Positions 1-8,599 of a DNA stretch of 64,000 nucleotides are shown here, one piece after another. Made by a program: the position numbers and the translations under genes. Source of the DNA: Elsinoe arachidis (taxonomy: Eukaryota > Ascomycota > Dothideomycetes > Myriangiales > Elsinoaceae); contig JAAPAX010000008.1 of assembly GCA_013372555.1 (NCBI GenBank), positions 1,612,001-1,676,000 of the forward strand, in the 5' to 3' direction. The notes beneath the pieces were generated by a model, which saw nothing but the letters and a program-made list of their open reading frames with translations, had not been told where the DNA came from and did no database searches. Position 1 is the first letter of the stretch, and each line of letters begins with the position of its first letter.

Positions 1-179
1 AAACTTGCAAGGTCGAGGGTGTAGCTCCCTCGGCCAGATGTATCTCTCTTTCTAGTGCGAGCATCGAACTCGACTTCCGACCAGAGAGGGTCTGTATAAC
101 TGTACACCTTGAGGCGTAGCTCAGGTGTGAGCTTCTTCATGAAGACATTGAGGAAATCGGAGGGTAGAAGGTTTTCCAT
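1..179 (-). CDS. F-box-like protein, 5' end only
   Basis: Partial minus-strand gene whose ATG lies at 177-179 and which runs off the left edge of the window; 59 complete codons without a stop. The protein begins MENLLPSDFLNVFMKKLTPE. The stretch LTPELRLKVYSY is like the short hydrophobic-charged segment found near the N terminus of many fungal F-box and F-box-like proteins, which act as substrate adaptors of SCF ubiquitin ligases. That family call rests on this short stretch only. No zinc finger or other domain is visible in the part present. It is divergent in base composition from the RIP blocks, so it is probably an intact host gene. Confidence 0.5.
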   Translation of the reverse strand, partial: MENLLPSDFLNVFMKKLTPELRLKVYSYTDPLWSEVEFDARTRKRDTSGRGSYTLDLAS

Positions 180-417
180 TCTGAGGCATATTAGTCGTGA
201 GCTAACACCTACGCTGTGACATACTTCGCCTGTGATGTGCCTTGCAATTTCTTAGGTGGGATTCAACAGGTAAGATTTGGCTTCAAATGACCGTATATCG
301 GGGTTGGAAAGATGATAGTGTTCGGGCTGGCAAAGATTAGGTGATGCCGGAGGTAATGCTTGTTGAATATGGCAAGCGCACCAGGCAAGCCTCACAAGAC
401 GCGACGCGACCCACTCA

Positions 418-437
418 GGTAATAGTCAGGTAATAGT
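418..437 (+). repeat. paired GGTAATAGT motif, copy A
   Basis: Two exact units at 418-426 and 429-437 with spacer CA. Intergenic. Confidence 0.9.
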
Positions 438-483
438 TTGATTTCGGACCGGTGACAGTCTAGCAAATGCCCATCTACAGCTC

Positions 484-505
484 GGTAATAGTCAGGTAAT
501 AGTAC
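484..505 (+). repeat. paired GGTAATAGT motif, copy B
   Basis: Exact units at 484-492 and 495-503, spacer CA, followed by AC. Intergenic; the best copy for a consensus. Confidence 0.9.
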
Positions 506-606
506 TGAGACCTCCTCAACCTGAACATACTATCACTAGCCATGTGAACTCTCTGCACGCCAGCCATCCATCTCAGTGTCTCGCCTCGCCCTGCCATGCC
601 CAGCAT

Positions 607-1590
607 CTACCTCAGTTTGCTCAAGTGGGTCTCTCTCTTCAAGTGCCTCCTGAGACCGGCTGCCTTGGTGAAAGTCTCGTCACACACCTCGCAGTAGTGC
701 TTCTTCTCGGCTTTCGCCCTCTCTGCCGCACTAGCTTGCTGCCGGCGGAACTTCGCCCTTGCTGCATCTGGGTCTTCTTCAAACTTGCGCTTGTTGTACG
801 CGCTCGACTCGGCGTTGCGACGTGCGTGTGCTTCAGTACCGACCTGCCCAGCGCGCCACTCTTTGTGATATTCCTGACGACGCCCCTTGAGCTCTTCAGC
901 CTTGTCTTTCAACTCTTGTTCGGTGAGATGGAAGTCGCCAGCGATATCGTCGCTTAGAGCATTGTGTGAGCAGAGGCCGTCATACTCAAAGTCTTCGAGG
1001 GACCATCGGCAAAGTGCAGTCATGCCACCATAATCCTTTTTGGACTGCATAGCCCAAAGTGCAAAGCTAAGTGCAGCTTCCATTGCGACGAAGACGAGTC
1101 GGACATATGGGATATGCTGTGGCTCGGGAATGGGACCTTCAAGGAGGATGCCTTTGTGTGTGATGACATAACCGTCGCGGAGTGCTTTCTTGAGGTGGAC
1201 AGGGAGGTCTCGCTTGTCCGAATCTTTCTTGCCCCTGTCGTATTGTTGCATTCTCGCACGACCACTAATCGCCGAGTCTGTACCGGAGCCGAGGTAAACC
1301 AAAGGGCGGCGTCCTTTCATCTCAAGTATGATAACGTAAACGATCCACACCTTCAGGTAATGACTGGGCAAGTTTTTCAACATCGCGATCGTTGGTGGTG
1401 CTGCAGCGGTGAGGATGGTGTAGAGATCTGGGGCGAATGTGATGGTGGAGAGGTAGAAGAGAGTCGATAGTGCATTCTTGGTAGTGACGTATTGGGCGTA
1501 CAGGGGATGTTTCGAACGCCTCGGAGTGATCTGGATGCATTGCCATACCAGGAGTAGGATCAGAGCAATCATCTGGTCCAGGTTGAGCAT
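607..1590 (-). CDS. GIY-YIG-like domain plus C2H2 zinc finger protein
   Basis: Intronless gene of 327 codons from the ATG at 1588-1590; the frame stays open upstream to 1710, but this start is preferred because it gives a hydrophobic N terminus (MLNLDQMIALILLLVW), probably a membrane anchor. A second hydrophobic stretch lies around residues 40-75. Residues 82-120 resemble a GIY-YIG fold: WIVYVI, about 11 residues, VYLGSGT, then R111, R113 and Y117. The first motif is degenerate (WIVY rather than GIY), so nuclease activity is uncertain. Residues 195-295 are rich in K, E, R and A, probably helical. The C terminus is one C2H2 finger: C300, C303, H316, H322. GIY-YIG proteins cut DNA; the finger suggests nucleic-acid binding. 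The anchor is odd for a nuclear protein, and an alternative start would remove it. Confidence 0.62.
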   Translation of the reverse strand: MLNLDQMIALILLLVWQCIQITPRRSKHPLYAQYVTTKNALSTLFYLSTITFAPDLYTILTAAAPPTIAMLKNLPSHYLKVWIVYVIILEMKGRRPLVYLGSGTDSAISGRARMQQYDRGKKDSDKRDLPVHLKKALRDGYVITHKGILLEGPIPEPQHIPYVRLVFVAMEAALSFALWAMQSKKDYGGMTALCRWSLEDFEYDGLCSHNALSDDIAGDFHLTEQELKDKAEELKGRRQEYHKEWRAGQVGTEAHARRNAESSAYNKRKFEEDPDAARAKFRRQQASAAERAKAEKKHYCEVCDETFTKAAGLRRHLKRETHLSKLR

Positions 1591-1755
1591 GGTGTCGGAT
1601 TTGCTAAGGGGTTGTCTTGGTGTATGAGGATTTATCGAAGAAGAGTGAGCTATAGCTTCTGAAAGACGAGACAGGTATCTGTAGCAGACAGAGAGATCAA
1701 AGAGCGACAAAGCTCATAGCTGTGGTGTGGTATTGTTGTATAGCAGGTGCAGATG

Positions 1756-1812
1756 AGGCAGTCGCGGTTTAGGCAGTCGCAGTCGAGGCAGTCGTGTTTG
1801 AGGCGTCGTTGG
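1756..1812. repeat. 15-bp tandem repeat, about 3.7 copies
   Basis: Units start at 1756, 1771, 1786 and 1801, each beginning AGGCAGTCG (the last AGGCGTCG). The second halves of the units vary. It lies 166 bp upstream of the GIY-YIG-like start codon. Confidence 0.85.
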
Positions 1813-1940
1813 ACCGCATTACCAGCGGAACAGAGGGAACACCAATATTATAGGAGATCACAAGGAATAGTACTGAAGGAGGCTTCAGTGCTTGATTATT
1901 CATGAGATGGTACGATATACTTGCCGTCGCTGCTTTTGCA

Positions 1941-1960
1941 GGTAATAGTCCGGTAATAGT
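1941..1960 (+). repeat. paired GGTAATAGT motif, copy C
   Basis: Exact units at 1941-1949 and 1952-1960, spacer CC. Just downstream of the histone-like stop codon. Confidence 0.9.
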
Positions 1961-2000
1961 AGCATGCTCCTGCATTGCTCCATGTCCCTCTGATGACCAA

Positions 2001-3117
2001 TTATCCTGCTACCCTTCGTCCAGGGGGAAAACGTCCTAACGGCTTCTTTCTCGGACCCATCGTCTTCTTAGCAACTCCCTTCGTCCCAGGCGTCTTGCCC
2101 TTGCCCTTGCCCTTGCCCTTGCCACCACCACCACCACCACCACCATCCCCACCTCCACCATTTCCACCATTTCCACCACTGCCACGACCGCCACTACCTT
2201 CGTATCCTTCACTTGACGAACCCTTGCCCCCATATGCCCTCCAGTCACCGAGTTTTGGATAACCAGAAAGTGCTTTAACAAGTCCGAGATCCTTGCTTTG
2301 GATAGTGACACGCTTTGCATGAATTGCGCAGAGGTTCGCACCTATCAAGGTTAGTGAGTGGTAATAGTCGGTAATAGTATCCACGTACGGTCAAAGATGC
2401 TGACGAGATGCGCTTCGGCTGCCTCTTGAAGGGCGAGAAGGGCAACTCTCTGCCACTTAAGATCAGGGGCCAGTGTCCCTTTCTGATTTTCCGCAATCTC
2501 TCTTACAAGACGAGCAAAGACAGTCCTTGGAAGCAGAAGTTCGGTTGACATACGACCCTGGTAATGTCTGATTTCGCGGAGAGCTTTCGAGCCTAAGGGA
2601 GTTAGCAGCGGTACTATTACTGGACTATTACCTACTCACCAGACTTGCTGCCTCTCTGCTTTGTACCAGCATTCTTCTTGCGAGGGTTGTAGGCCGTGCT
2701 CCTTTTCTTCCTGTAAGAGTTGATGATCTCCTCATTTAAGGCATTCTTGCGGCGCTTTGATTGGGCTCCACGGTTTCTTTGAGTCTTCTGAGGTGCTTTC
2801 CTCGGGGGAGCGCGACCTGGGGCGTTACTTGGACCAGTCCCATTGCCACCATTGCCACCATTGGCACCATTACCATTGGCACCATTGCCATTGCCACCAT
2901 TACCATTGGCACCACCATCATCTCCATTGCCATCAGTCTCACCAGCATCTACCTCTTCAACTTCATCTTCTCCCGGGCCATCAGCAGCAACTTCGGACTC
3001 AGAGGACTCAGAGGACTCAGAGGACTCAGAGGATGAGGAGGATGAGGACGATTCGCTCTCGGACGGAATTTGCTCACCCCCTTCCTCTGTCGCCCTTGAA
3101 TTGAATGCTGGTGGCAT
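2001..3117 (-). CDS. divergent CENP-A/H3-type histone with long N- and C-terminal tails
   Basis: Three exons on the minus strand, 3117-2640, 2592-2389 and 2341-2001, give a 340-residue protein with phases that fit exactly (478, 204 and 341 nt). Residues 1-160 form a low-complexity tail: Ser/Glu runs, acidic, Gly/Asn repeats, then a basic stretch. Residues 163-254 are a histone H3 fold: ALREIRHYQ (alpha-N), TVFARLVREIA (helix 1), ALLALQEAAEAHLVSIF (helix 2) and NLCAIHAKRVTIQSKD (loop 2). Loop 1 is four residues longer than in H3 and holds LKWQ; a longer loop 1 with a Trp-Gln pair and LLALQEAAEA is typical of CENP-A/CenH3, the centromeric H3 variant. Residues 255-340 are an extra Gly-rich then Lys-rich tail not usual for H3 or CENP-A. 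The ATG at 3117 is preferred over an in-frame one at 3270 because a motif copy lies between them. It may be the main CenH3, a paralogue, or an H3-derived protein with a new role. Confidence 0.72.
2095..2175. repeat. hexamer and triplet microsatellites coding the C-terminal tail
   Basis: TTGCCC hexamers followed by a run of ACC triplets; on the minus strand they code the poly-Gly and Gly-Lys parts of the histone-like C-terminal tail. Confidence 0.85.
2342..2388 (-). other. intron 2 of the histone-like gene, carrying an antisense motif copy
   Basis: 47 nt, donor GTACGT, acceptor TGATAG, branch-like CACTAAC. The paired motif (2360-2378) lies in it on the plus strand, antisense to the gene. Removal restores the reading from FDR to NLCAIHAKRV across loop 2 of the histone fold, which strongly supports the intron. 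Confidence 0.85.
2360..2378 (+). repeat. paired GGTAATAGT motif, copy D
   Basis: Exact units at 2360-2368 and 2370-2378, spacer a single C. In intron 2 of the histone-like gene, antisense to it. Confidence 0.9.
2593..2639 (-). other. intron 1 of the histone-like gene, carrying a sense motif copy
   Basis: 47 nt, donor GTGAGT, branch GCTAAC, acceptor CCTTAG. The paired motif (2611-2632) is in the sense direction of the gene, opposite to that in intron 2. Splicing joins the basic tail to ALREIRHYQ of the histone fold. Confidence 0.85.
2611..2632 (-). repeat. paired GGTAATAGT motif, copy E
   Basis: Minus-strand units at 2632-2624 (exact) and 2621-2613 (AGTAATAGT), spacer CC, followed by AC. In intron 1 of the histone-like gene, sense. 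Confidence 0.9.
2839..3034. repeat. 9-bp repeats coding the N-terminal tail
   Basis: ATTGCCACC/ATTGGCACC repeats (about 2839-2912) code Gly-Asn-rich sequence, and four copies of AGAGGACTC (about 2999-3034) code Glu-Ser-Ser repeats. Both lie in exon 1 of the histone-like gene and suggest rapid tail length change. Confidence 0.8.
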
Positions 3118-3501
3118 TGCTGGGTTGTAGGTAATAGCCAGGTAATAGTAGTGGAGAGGTAGCTGTGTATGGGACGAAAGTCTGAGTATGGTAGCGGTAC
3201 TTGTGATTGAATAGGAATTGTCAGGAAGAATTCGGGTGAATTGAAAGTGATATATGAAATTTGCATTCACATGTTCAACCAGTGAATTCTTGTTGCCTGA
3301 TTTTTGACAGGAAGAGGAACTTCATGATTGTCAATAACAACAATAGTAAGGAGCCAACAATAGCTCCAAGGAGATACTCACTTGCTGTTTGAAAGGATCA
3401 CTCCTTCACCTTCTTCTCTCCTCTACAGTACTACCGATCTCCTCCCTTCGTGCAACTTCTCTGCTACCGAACCCACCAGAACATCCTCTTCAACATCAAA
3501 G
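3118..3501. other. divergent promoter region
   Basis: Shared upstream region between the minus-strand histone-like gene and the plus-strand five-exon gene. It holds motif copy F near its left end. Frames that cover parts of it (for example 3382-3501) have no support as coding. Confidence 0.55.
3130..3149 (+). repeat. paired GGTAATAGT motif, copy F
   Basis: Units GGTAATAGC at 3130-3138 and an exact unit at 3141-3149, spacer CA. Just 13 bp upstream of the preferred histone-like start codon, antisense to that gene. Confidence 0.9.
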
Positions 3502-5123
3502 ATGGCGCCAAAACCTGCTAGCCAGTACTCTACCAATGCACATACCAGGAAAGAACTCGCCCGCCGCAAGAACATGGATGCTCCTGCAGCTGAGCACCAA
3601 AGGCTCGTCAACAACATCAACAAAGCCAAGTCCAAGAAGCGTTCCGAGTTGAAGAAGAGTGCTGAGTATATGGCCGCCAATCCAGCGACTCAGAAGCAAA
3701 TGATCGACACCGCGGTCGAAGAAGTCAACCAGAAATAGTCAGTACCTGGTAATAGTCAGGTAGTAGTACCCACTGACAGAATCCCAGCATCTCCGAAGGC
3801 AAACATCCTGACCAGAAACCGATCCCGAAAGCTTCCGCAGCCCAGAACTCCTCGACTGCAGGACCTCGCGATATAGCTGGTGGAATTCTGACACTCGAGG
3901 GCATTGATGCAGCACCAGACGCCGAGCCATTCGTTGTCGAGTTGAGCCACAAGTACCTCAGCGCCTTCACTGAGGAGGAAATTGCGATACTCGAGAGACA
4001 TGTTGTCTGGCATGACAAGCGCCAGCAGATCCGATCCATGTGGCTGCAAGAGAAAGCGCTCTGGCAGATGTGGACGGATACTTTCTTTGAGAAAATGGAG
4101 AGTCTCGACCAGCTGGAGTATGATATCGCCATCAAATCTCAAGCTGGAGATGATGACGATGATGTCGCCGAGTTCATGGAGAAGCAGCTGTGGGATTTGT
4201 ACCTTGAGGCAAGCCAAGTAACAATCGTTGTCGCCATTATACTAATCATTGTCAGTGGCAAACACCAAAGGGCCTCCTTGCGAGCATTTCCCTTGACTGG
4301 GACTATCTTCTGGAAGAACGTTCAGCTGAGTTGGTGAGGGCACAAGTGCTTTCTCAAATGCCGGAAGGATGGGGAGATGTTGGTACACACCTTGTGATGG
4401 GAATGTCGATGCTAACATCTGTCAGGACAACAAAGCTGTCGCGGCCGTGAAGACCATGGACTTCAATATCACCACAATCCAAGCCAAAGGTGGCAACGAC
4501 ATGGACTTTGCTCTGCGGGAGCATATCTGGGAAAATCTACCAGCAGAAGTCACCAGGGTAAGCATGCTCGCTGGTAATAGTCTGGTAATAGTACTGAAAC
4601 TCCACAGATCGAGGACATGCGTCTCATTCTGCCGTCTGAGCTGTTCAACAGCTATGAGATAGCTCTCTGGTGTAACCTCTGGACCTGGTCGGATATGTTC
4701 GAGAGAGAGGGAGACATGGACGATTCTTTCCGCCTTCCTGGACCCGATTTATGGTGGGACATGATTGAAGAAGATGAGCAGGACAACTTCGAGCTCCTGG
4801 ATGATGCTGCTGGAGCGGAATGGGCGTACAAAGCTGTCCAGAGCGACGACAGCAAGACGATCCCCACTGGCGCTGTTGAGCTTTTCCTCCACGCCGCAGA
4901 AGAAGAGGACGGGCATGTCAAGAAATTGACCATGACCTCTCCCGATCAATTCATGGGTAGGTTTTGGGATTTGCTGGATGGCGACGAGCGAGAAGTCTGG
5001 GCCTCGTTGATTGAGAAAGTGCTGCCGCAAGTTGAGGAGGATAAGAAGAGTGATGGACCGAGGGAGATGAAACGAGCCCCCACCCGGATTCCTCTCCGCG
5101 CTCAGGAAGAATTTTCCTTCTGA
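3502..5123 (+). CDS. unrecognised five-exon gene, 478 residues
   Basis: Exons 3502-3737, 3788-4217, 4256-4378, 4426-4557 and 4608-5123 give one frame of 479 codons. The donor at 4379 (GTTGGT) was chosen to keep the frame; the better-looking GTACAC at 4383 would shift it, so this junction is the least certain. The protein starts MAPKPASQYSTNAHTRKELA. Residues 1-80 are basic and helical (KSKKRSELKKS). The middle is rich in acidic residues and Trp (WLQEKALWQMWTDTFFEKME; a DDDDD run near residue 190; WWDMIEEDEQDNFELLDD). The last 30 residues are basic. No known domain, signal peptide or membrane segment is recognised. The acidic and basic segments would suit a chromatin or histone-binding protein, but that is speculation from composition and from its divergent histone-like neighbour. 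The RIP block begins right after its stop codon. Confidence 0.6.
3738..3787 (+). other. intron 1 of the five-exon gene with motif copy G
   Basis: 50 nt, donor GTCAGT, branch ACTGAC at 3772-3777, acceptor at 3786-3787. Its removal is needed because the frame would otherwise meet TAG at 3736-3738. The paired motif fills its centre. Confidence 0.75.
3748..3767 (+). repeat. paired GGTAATAGT motif, copy G
   Basis: Units GGTAATAGT (3748-3756) and GGTAGTAGT (3759-3767), spacer CA, followed by AC. Inside intron 1 of the five-exon gene. Confidence 0.9.
4558..4607 (+). other. intron 4 of the five-exon gene with motif copy H
   Basis: 50 nt, donor GTAAGC, branch-like ACTGAAAC, acceptor CACAG. Exons on both sides stay in phase 0. 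Introns 2 (4218-4255) and 3 (4379-4425) of the same gene lack the motif. Confidence 0.85.
4573..4592 (+). repeat. paired GGTAATAGT motif, copy H
   Basis: Exact units at 4573-4581 and 4584-4592, spacer CT, followed by AC. Inside intron 4 of the five-exon gene. Confidence 0.9.
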
Positions 5124-5575
5124 TCAGGAGAGGCTAAGGCCGGATTTATTTGAACGTAGTATACTAGAACAAATCACCAATTCTTCCACCTACTATAACT
5201 CTAGTAATTTTGCTCTAATTAAGCTAATTCTTTTCCTAGTTAACTTAGTATAGCTAAAAATAGTTATTATAATATTTATTTACTAACTCTAGAGCTATTA
5301 AATAAAGATAAAGCTAAGTATAAGTAGCTAACTTCTATATATACTAGCTATAAAGTACTTCGTTAAGTACTACTACTACTAGATTATACTAAATATCTAT
5401 AAGCTAGATATTATCTATTATAAAGATTTCTAAGTATTTTATTTAGTAAAGTTTATTATTATTAAGCTAAAGATCTAGTATAAAGTAATCTAGTAAACTA
5501 TCTCTTCTAGATAACTATCTTCTCTACTATATCTAGTAGTATATTAATATTAGCTTTACTAATACTAAGAGTACT
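5124..5575. other. edge of RIP block
   Basis: Composition falls abruptly to TpA-rich, C-poor sequence about 40 bp after the preceding stop codon. No gene or identifiable element fragment is visible. Its last five bases (GTACT) are the left target duplication of LTR-B. Confidence 0.7.
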
Positions 5576-5627
5576 TATAATATAGACTAAGATCTAATAC
5601 TTAGTTAGAGATATATTATTCTAATAT
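5576..5627 (+). repeat. LTR-B 5' LTR, left fragment
   Basis: First 52 bp of the 5' LTR, matching 25433-25484. It ends with AATAT, the duplicated target of LTR-A. The RIP-altered end TATAATATA corresponds to a TG start. Confidence 0.85.
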
Positions 5628-5830
5628 TAATATAAGATAGATTATAAGCTAGATTTAGTTACTATCTAGGTCGAAGAGATTATATAATCTTAGCCTTATA
5701 GCCTAAGCTTCTAGCTACTCTACTCTTAATATATTATATACTTTATAGACTAGCTTCTCTTTTTCTTTTTTAACTCTTAATATTTTAATAAATAGATATA
5801 ATTAACTTCTTATCTTACTAGTTATAATTA
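5628..5830 (+). repeat. LTR-A 5' LTR
   Basis: 203 bp, begins TAATATAAGATAG and ends GTTATAATTA; the TA...TA ends are what RIP would make of TG...CA. Confidence 0.9.
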
Positions 5831-8599
5831 CTATATTAAGAGTTTAAAATTACTATAATTAAGTAATAGAGCTATTAAATTATCTAGTTCTTCTACTACT
5901 TATATAACTTCTAACTACTAATACTTATAAAGAATTAAAGAATTAAAGAAGAAGTTATTATAACTATAGTTTCTATATATACTACTATAGATCCTCGCTA
6001 CTACTATATAGATTAATATTATAATTATAAGAAGAAAGTAATAAGTTAAGTTATAAATAACTCTTAAAGAAAGTAAGCTATTAGCTAAATTTTTAATATT
6101 CTCTTTATTATATATTAACTTTTATACTATAAATTATAACTAACTTTACTAAGTATAGTTTATTCTAATCTTAGTAATAATTGCTACTTAAGTAAGATAA
6201 TCTCTTTTACTAATAATAATAATAAGATAATCTAGTTAGTCTATTATAACTTTATTATTCTAAGTAATACTAACTTTCTTAAGAAGCTATAAGAGATAGA
6301 TAGTATAAGTACTTTATATAAGACTTTTATATTTATTAAATCTATCTATAATAAGTAAGTTAAGGTATATAACTCTATATACTCTAACGCTCTTAACTTA
6401 TATAACTAGCTAGATACTATCTAGTCTAAGCTAGATATAGCTAATAATACTATAGATAACTTTAATATCTAGGCTATATACTATCTTACTAACGTTAGTA
6501 AGCTTAAGGCTAAGTTAGTCTAGCTAAGAGCTAAGATAAAGTATACTATACTAGCTTCTTTTATATAAGATACTACTTTATTAAAGAAGATACTAAACTT
6601 TACTATATTTAGTAGTAGTACTCTAGAGTAGTTTAAAGTCTTTAAGTACTAGATAAAGAATAAGATATATACTAATACTAACTACTATTTAACTAAGGCT
6701 ACTTAGTTTATATATTTCTACTTCTATCTTACTAGAGAAGCTTATATCTTTATTATAGACTTTACTAGAAATAATACTTTTAATTTTAGTACTAGTTTAG
6801 CTTTATTATTCTAGTATTTTAAGAATCTTAACTATAAAGCTACTATATATATTTAGTTTATTAGCTTCTTTTAGTATAATAGCTCTTTTAATTTATTTAT
6901 TAGTAAGTTTAATAAGTATACTTTTTATACTAAGATTACTAATAATAAGTAGCTTTACTAATTATACTAGAAAATCTTTAGTAAGCTATATACTACTTTT
7001 ATTAACTTTAATATTAATAATTTTATTATTTTTATTATTAAGACTTATATTACTAACTATAATATCTAATAAAGTAACTTTATTATTAAGTATACTTAGA
7101 CTTTATACTTTATACTAGCTATAAGCTATACCTTAAGTACTTTAACTTATACTTTTTATTTTACTTTTACTTTTATTACTTCTTTTACTATCTTTTATCT
7201 TATAGTTAGAAGTACTTTATAGTCTTTTTAACTTTCTTAGTTACTTACCTATTATACTTATAAAAAGCTTAATTATATCTTTACTAAGTATATAGCTAGT
7301 ACTATAAAGAAGACTATTTATACTATTACTTATCTTTTATATACTATTAGTACTATAAAAGCTACTAAGATCTAATAGCTTTAGAACTATTTAGCTAAGT
7401 TAAATAGCTAAGTTAATACTAACTTAGCTTATAATATAGATCTAGTTTAGCTTTAGTTTAACTCTAATATAGATTATAAGTTAGTTAACTTACTTAGCTA
7501 GAGAAATAACTAGCTAAAGAATAAGTTTTATTTTCTAATAAAAAAAAAGTAATTTAAGATAAATCTAGAGTTATATAGTTATTAAATAGTATTATTAGCT
7601 ACTATATTTCTACTATTATAACTCTTATTACTATTTATAATCTATATAATCGTAACTATACTATTACTTTATAAGTCTTTATTAATACTAATATACTTAT
7701 TAGTATTATAGCTAACTATAAAGTTCTTAATAAGCTTAAGAGTTTTAGCTACTCTATAGTATTAGCTAACTCTATCTAGCTTAATACCTATAATAGTATT
7801 CTAATAGAGTAAGTTATATATAATATCTCTCTTACTACTATTATCTTTAGTAAGCTTAATACTTTTATAATCTTTTAGATTATAGATATTAACTATTTTA
7901 ATATTATTCTTGGCTTTAGATAGCTTAAGACTAATAAGGCTAATATTAACTATAAGCTTAGCTAGGTTATATATAAAGAAGAGTTTTTACTAACTATTAT
8001 TAAGTAGTAGCTACTATAGCTAATTAAAAAGCTAAGTTCTAGATCTAAACCTAGTTTAAATCTAAGAACTAATCTAGTTTAGATCTAGTTTAGTTATAGT
8101 TTAGCTTATAAATTAGAATTTAGTTTAGCTACTAAGTTAGAACTTATTTATCTATTTTAGCTATTAGCTTTTAGATTAAATTTTAAATTAGATTAGAAGG
8201 AGTTTAAGCTAGTTTCTTATAGCTCTTAATTAATATATAAGTTCTCTTATATACTTATCTATATAAGTAATATAAATAACTATATAATAGTCTTTATTAG
8301 TACTATAGTCTTTATATCTTAAGCTAGGTACTATAGCTATAAAATCTTTATAATCTTTATAAAGAATATTAAAGATTATTACTACTTAACTTCTAAACTA
8401 GAATTAAACCTTATAGAAGTTTTATTACTAGAACTATATAAGTTTATAAATATTTTCTTTAAAAAGTAATTTAATATCTTTTTAATATATTAGCTAGATT
8501 TTAATAATTATATTACTCCTAAGAATAGTACTAAGCTACTATATACTAAGCTTTTATACTACTTATTACTAGAGAAGCTTAATATAGTAGAATAGTTTA

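Larger units (their letters stand above)
180..606. other. intergenic region with two paired-motif copies
   Basis: No convincing gene. It lies between the start of the F-box-like gene and the 3' end of the GIY-YIG-like gene. It holds two copies of the paired GGTAATAGT motif (418-437 and 484-503), 66 bp apart and in the same orientation. The plus-strand open frame over 544-957 is antisense to the neighbouring gene and is not supported as a gene. Confidence 0.6.
1591..2000. other. intergenic region with tandem repeat and one paired motif
   Basis: Upstream of the GIY-YIG-like gene and downstream of the histone-like gene, both on the minus strand, so it should hold the promoter of the former and the terminator of the latter. 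It contains a 15-bp tandem repeat (1756-1812) and one paired-motif copy (1941-1960). No gene is seen. Confidence 0.6.

Noticed and set aside
544..957. Plus-strand open frame of 137 codons
   Set aside because: Lies antisense to the GIY-YIG/C2H2 gene, whose frame has a clear zinc finger; composition is that of a shadow frame.
1975..2262. Plus-strand proline-rich frame
   Set aside because: It is the reverse strand of the Gly-rich tail of the histone-like gene; the Pro run comes from the microsatellite.
2757..3130. Plus-strand His/Cys-rich and acidic frames
   Set aside because: They mirror the 9-bp repeats of histone-like exon 1 and have no independent support.
4218..4337. Read-through of exon 2 to the stop at 4335-4337
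   Set aside because: A 38-nt intron (4218-4255) with donor GTAACA, branch TACTAATC and acceptor GTCAG gives a frame that continues into exons 3-5; read-through would truncate the protein.
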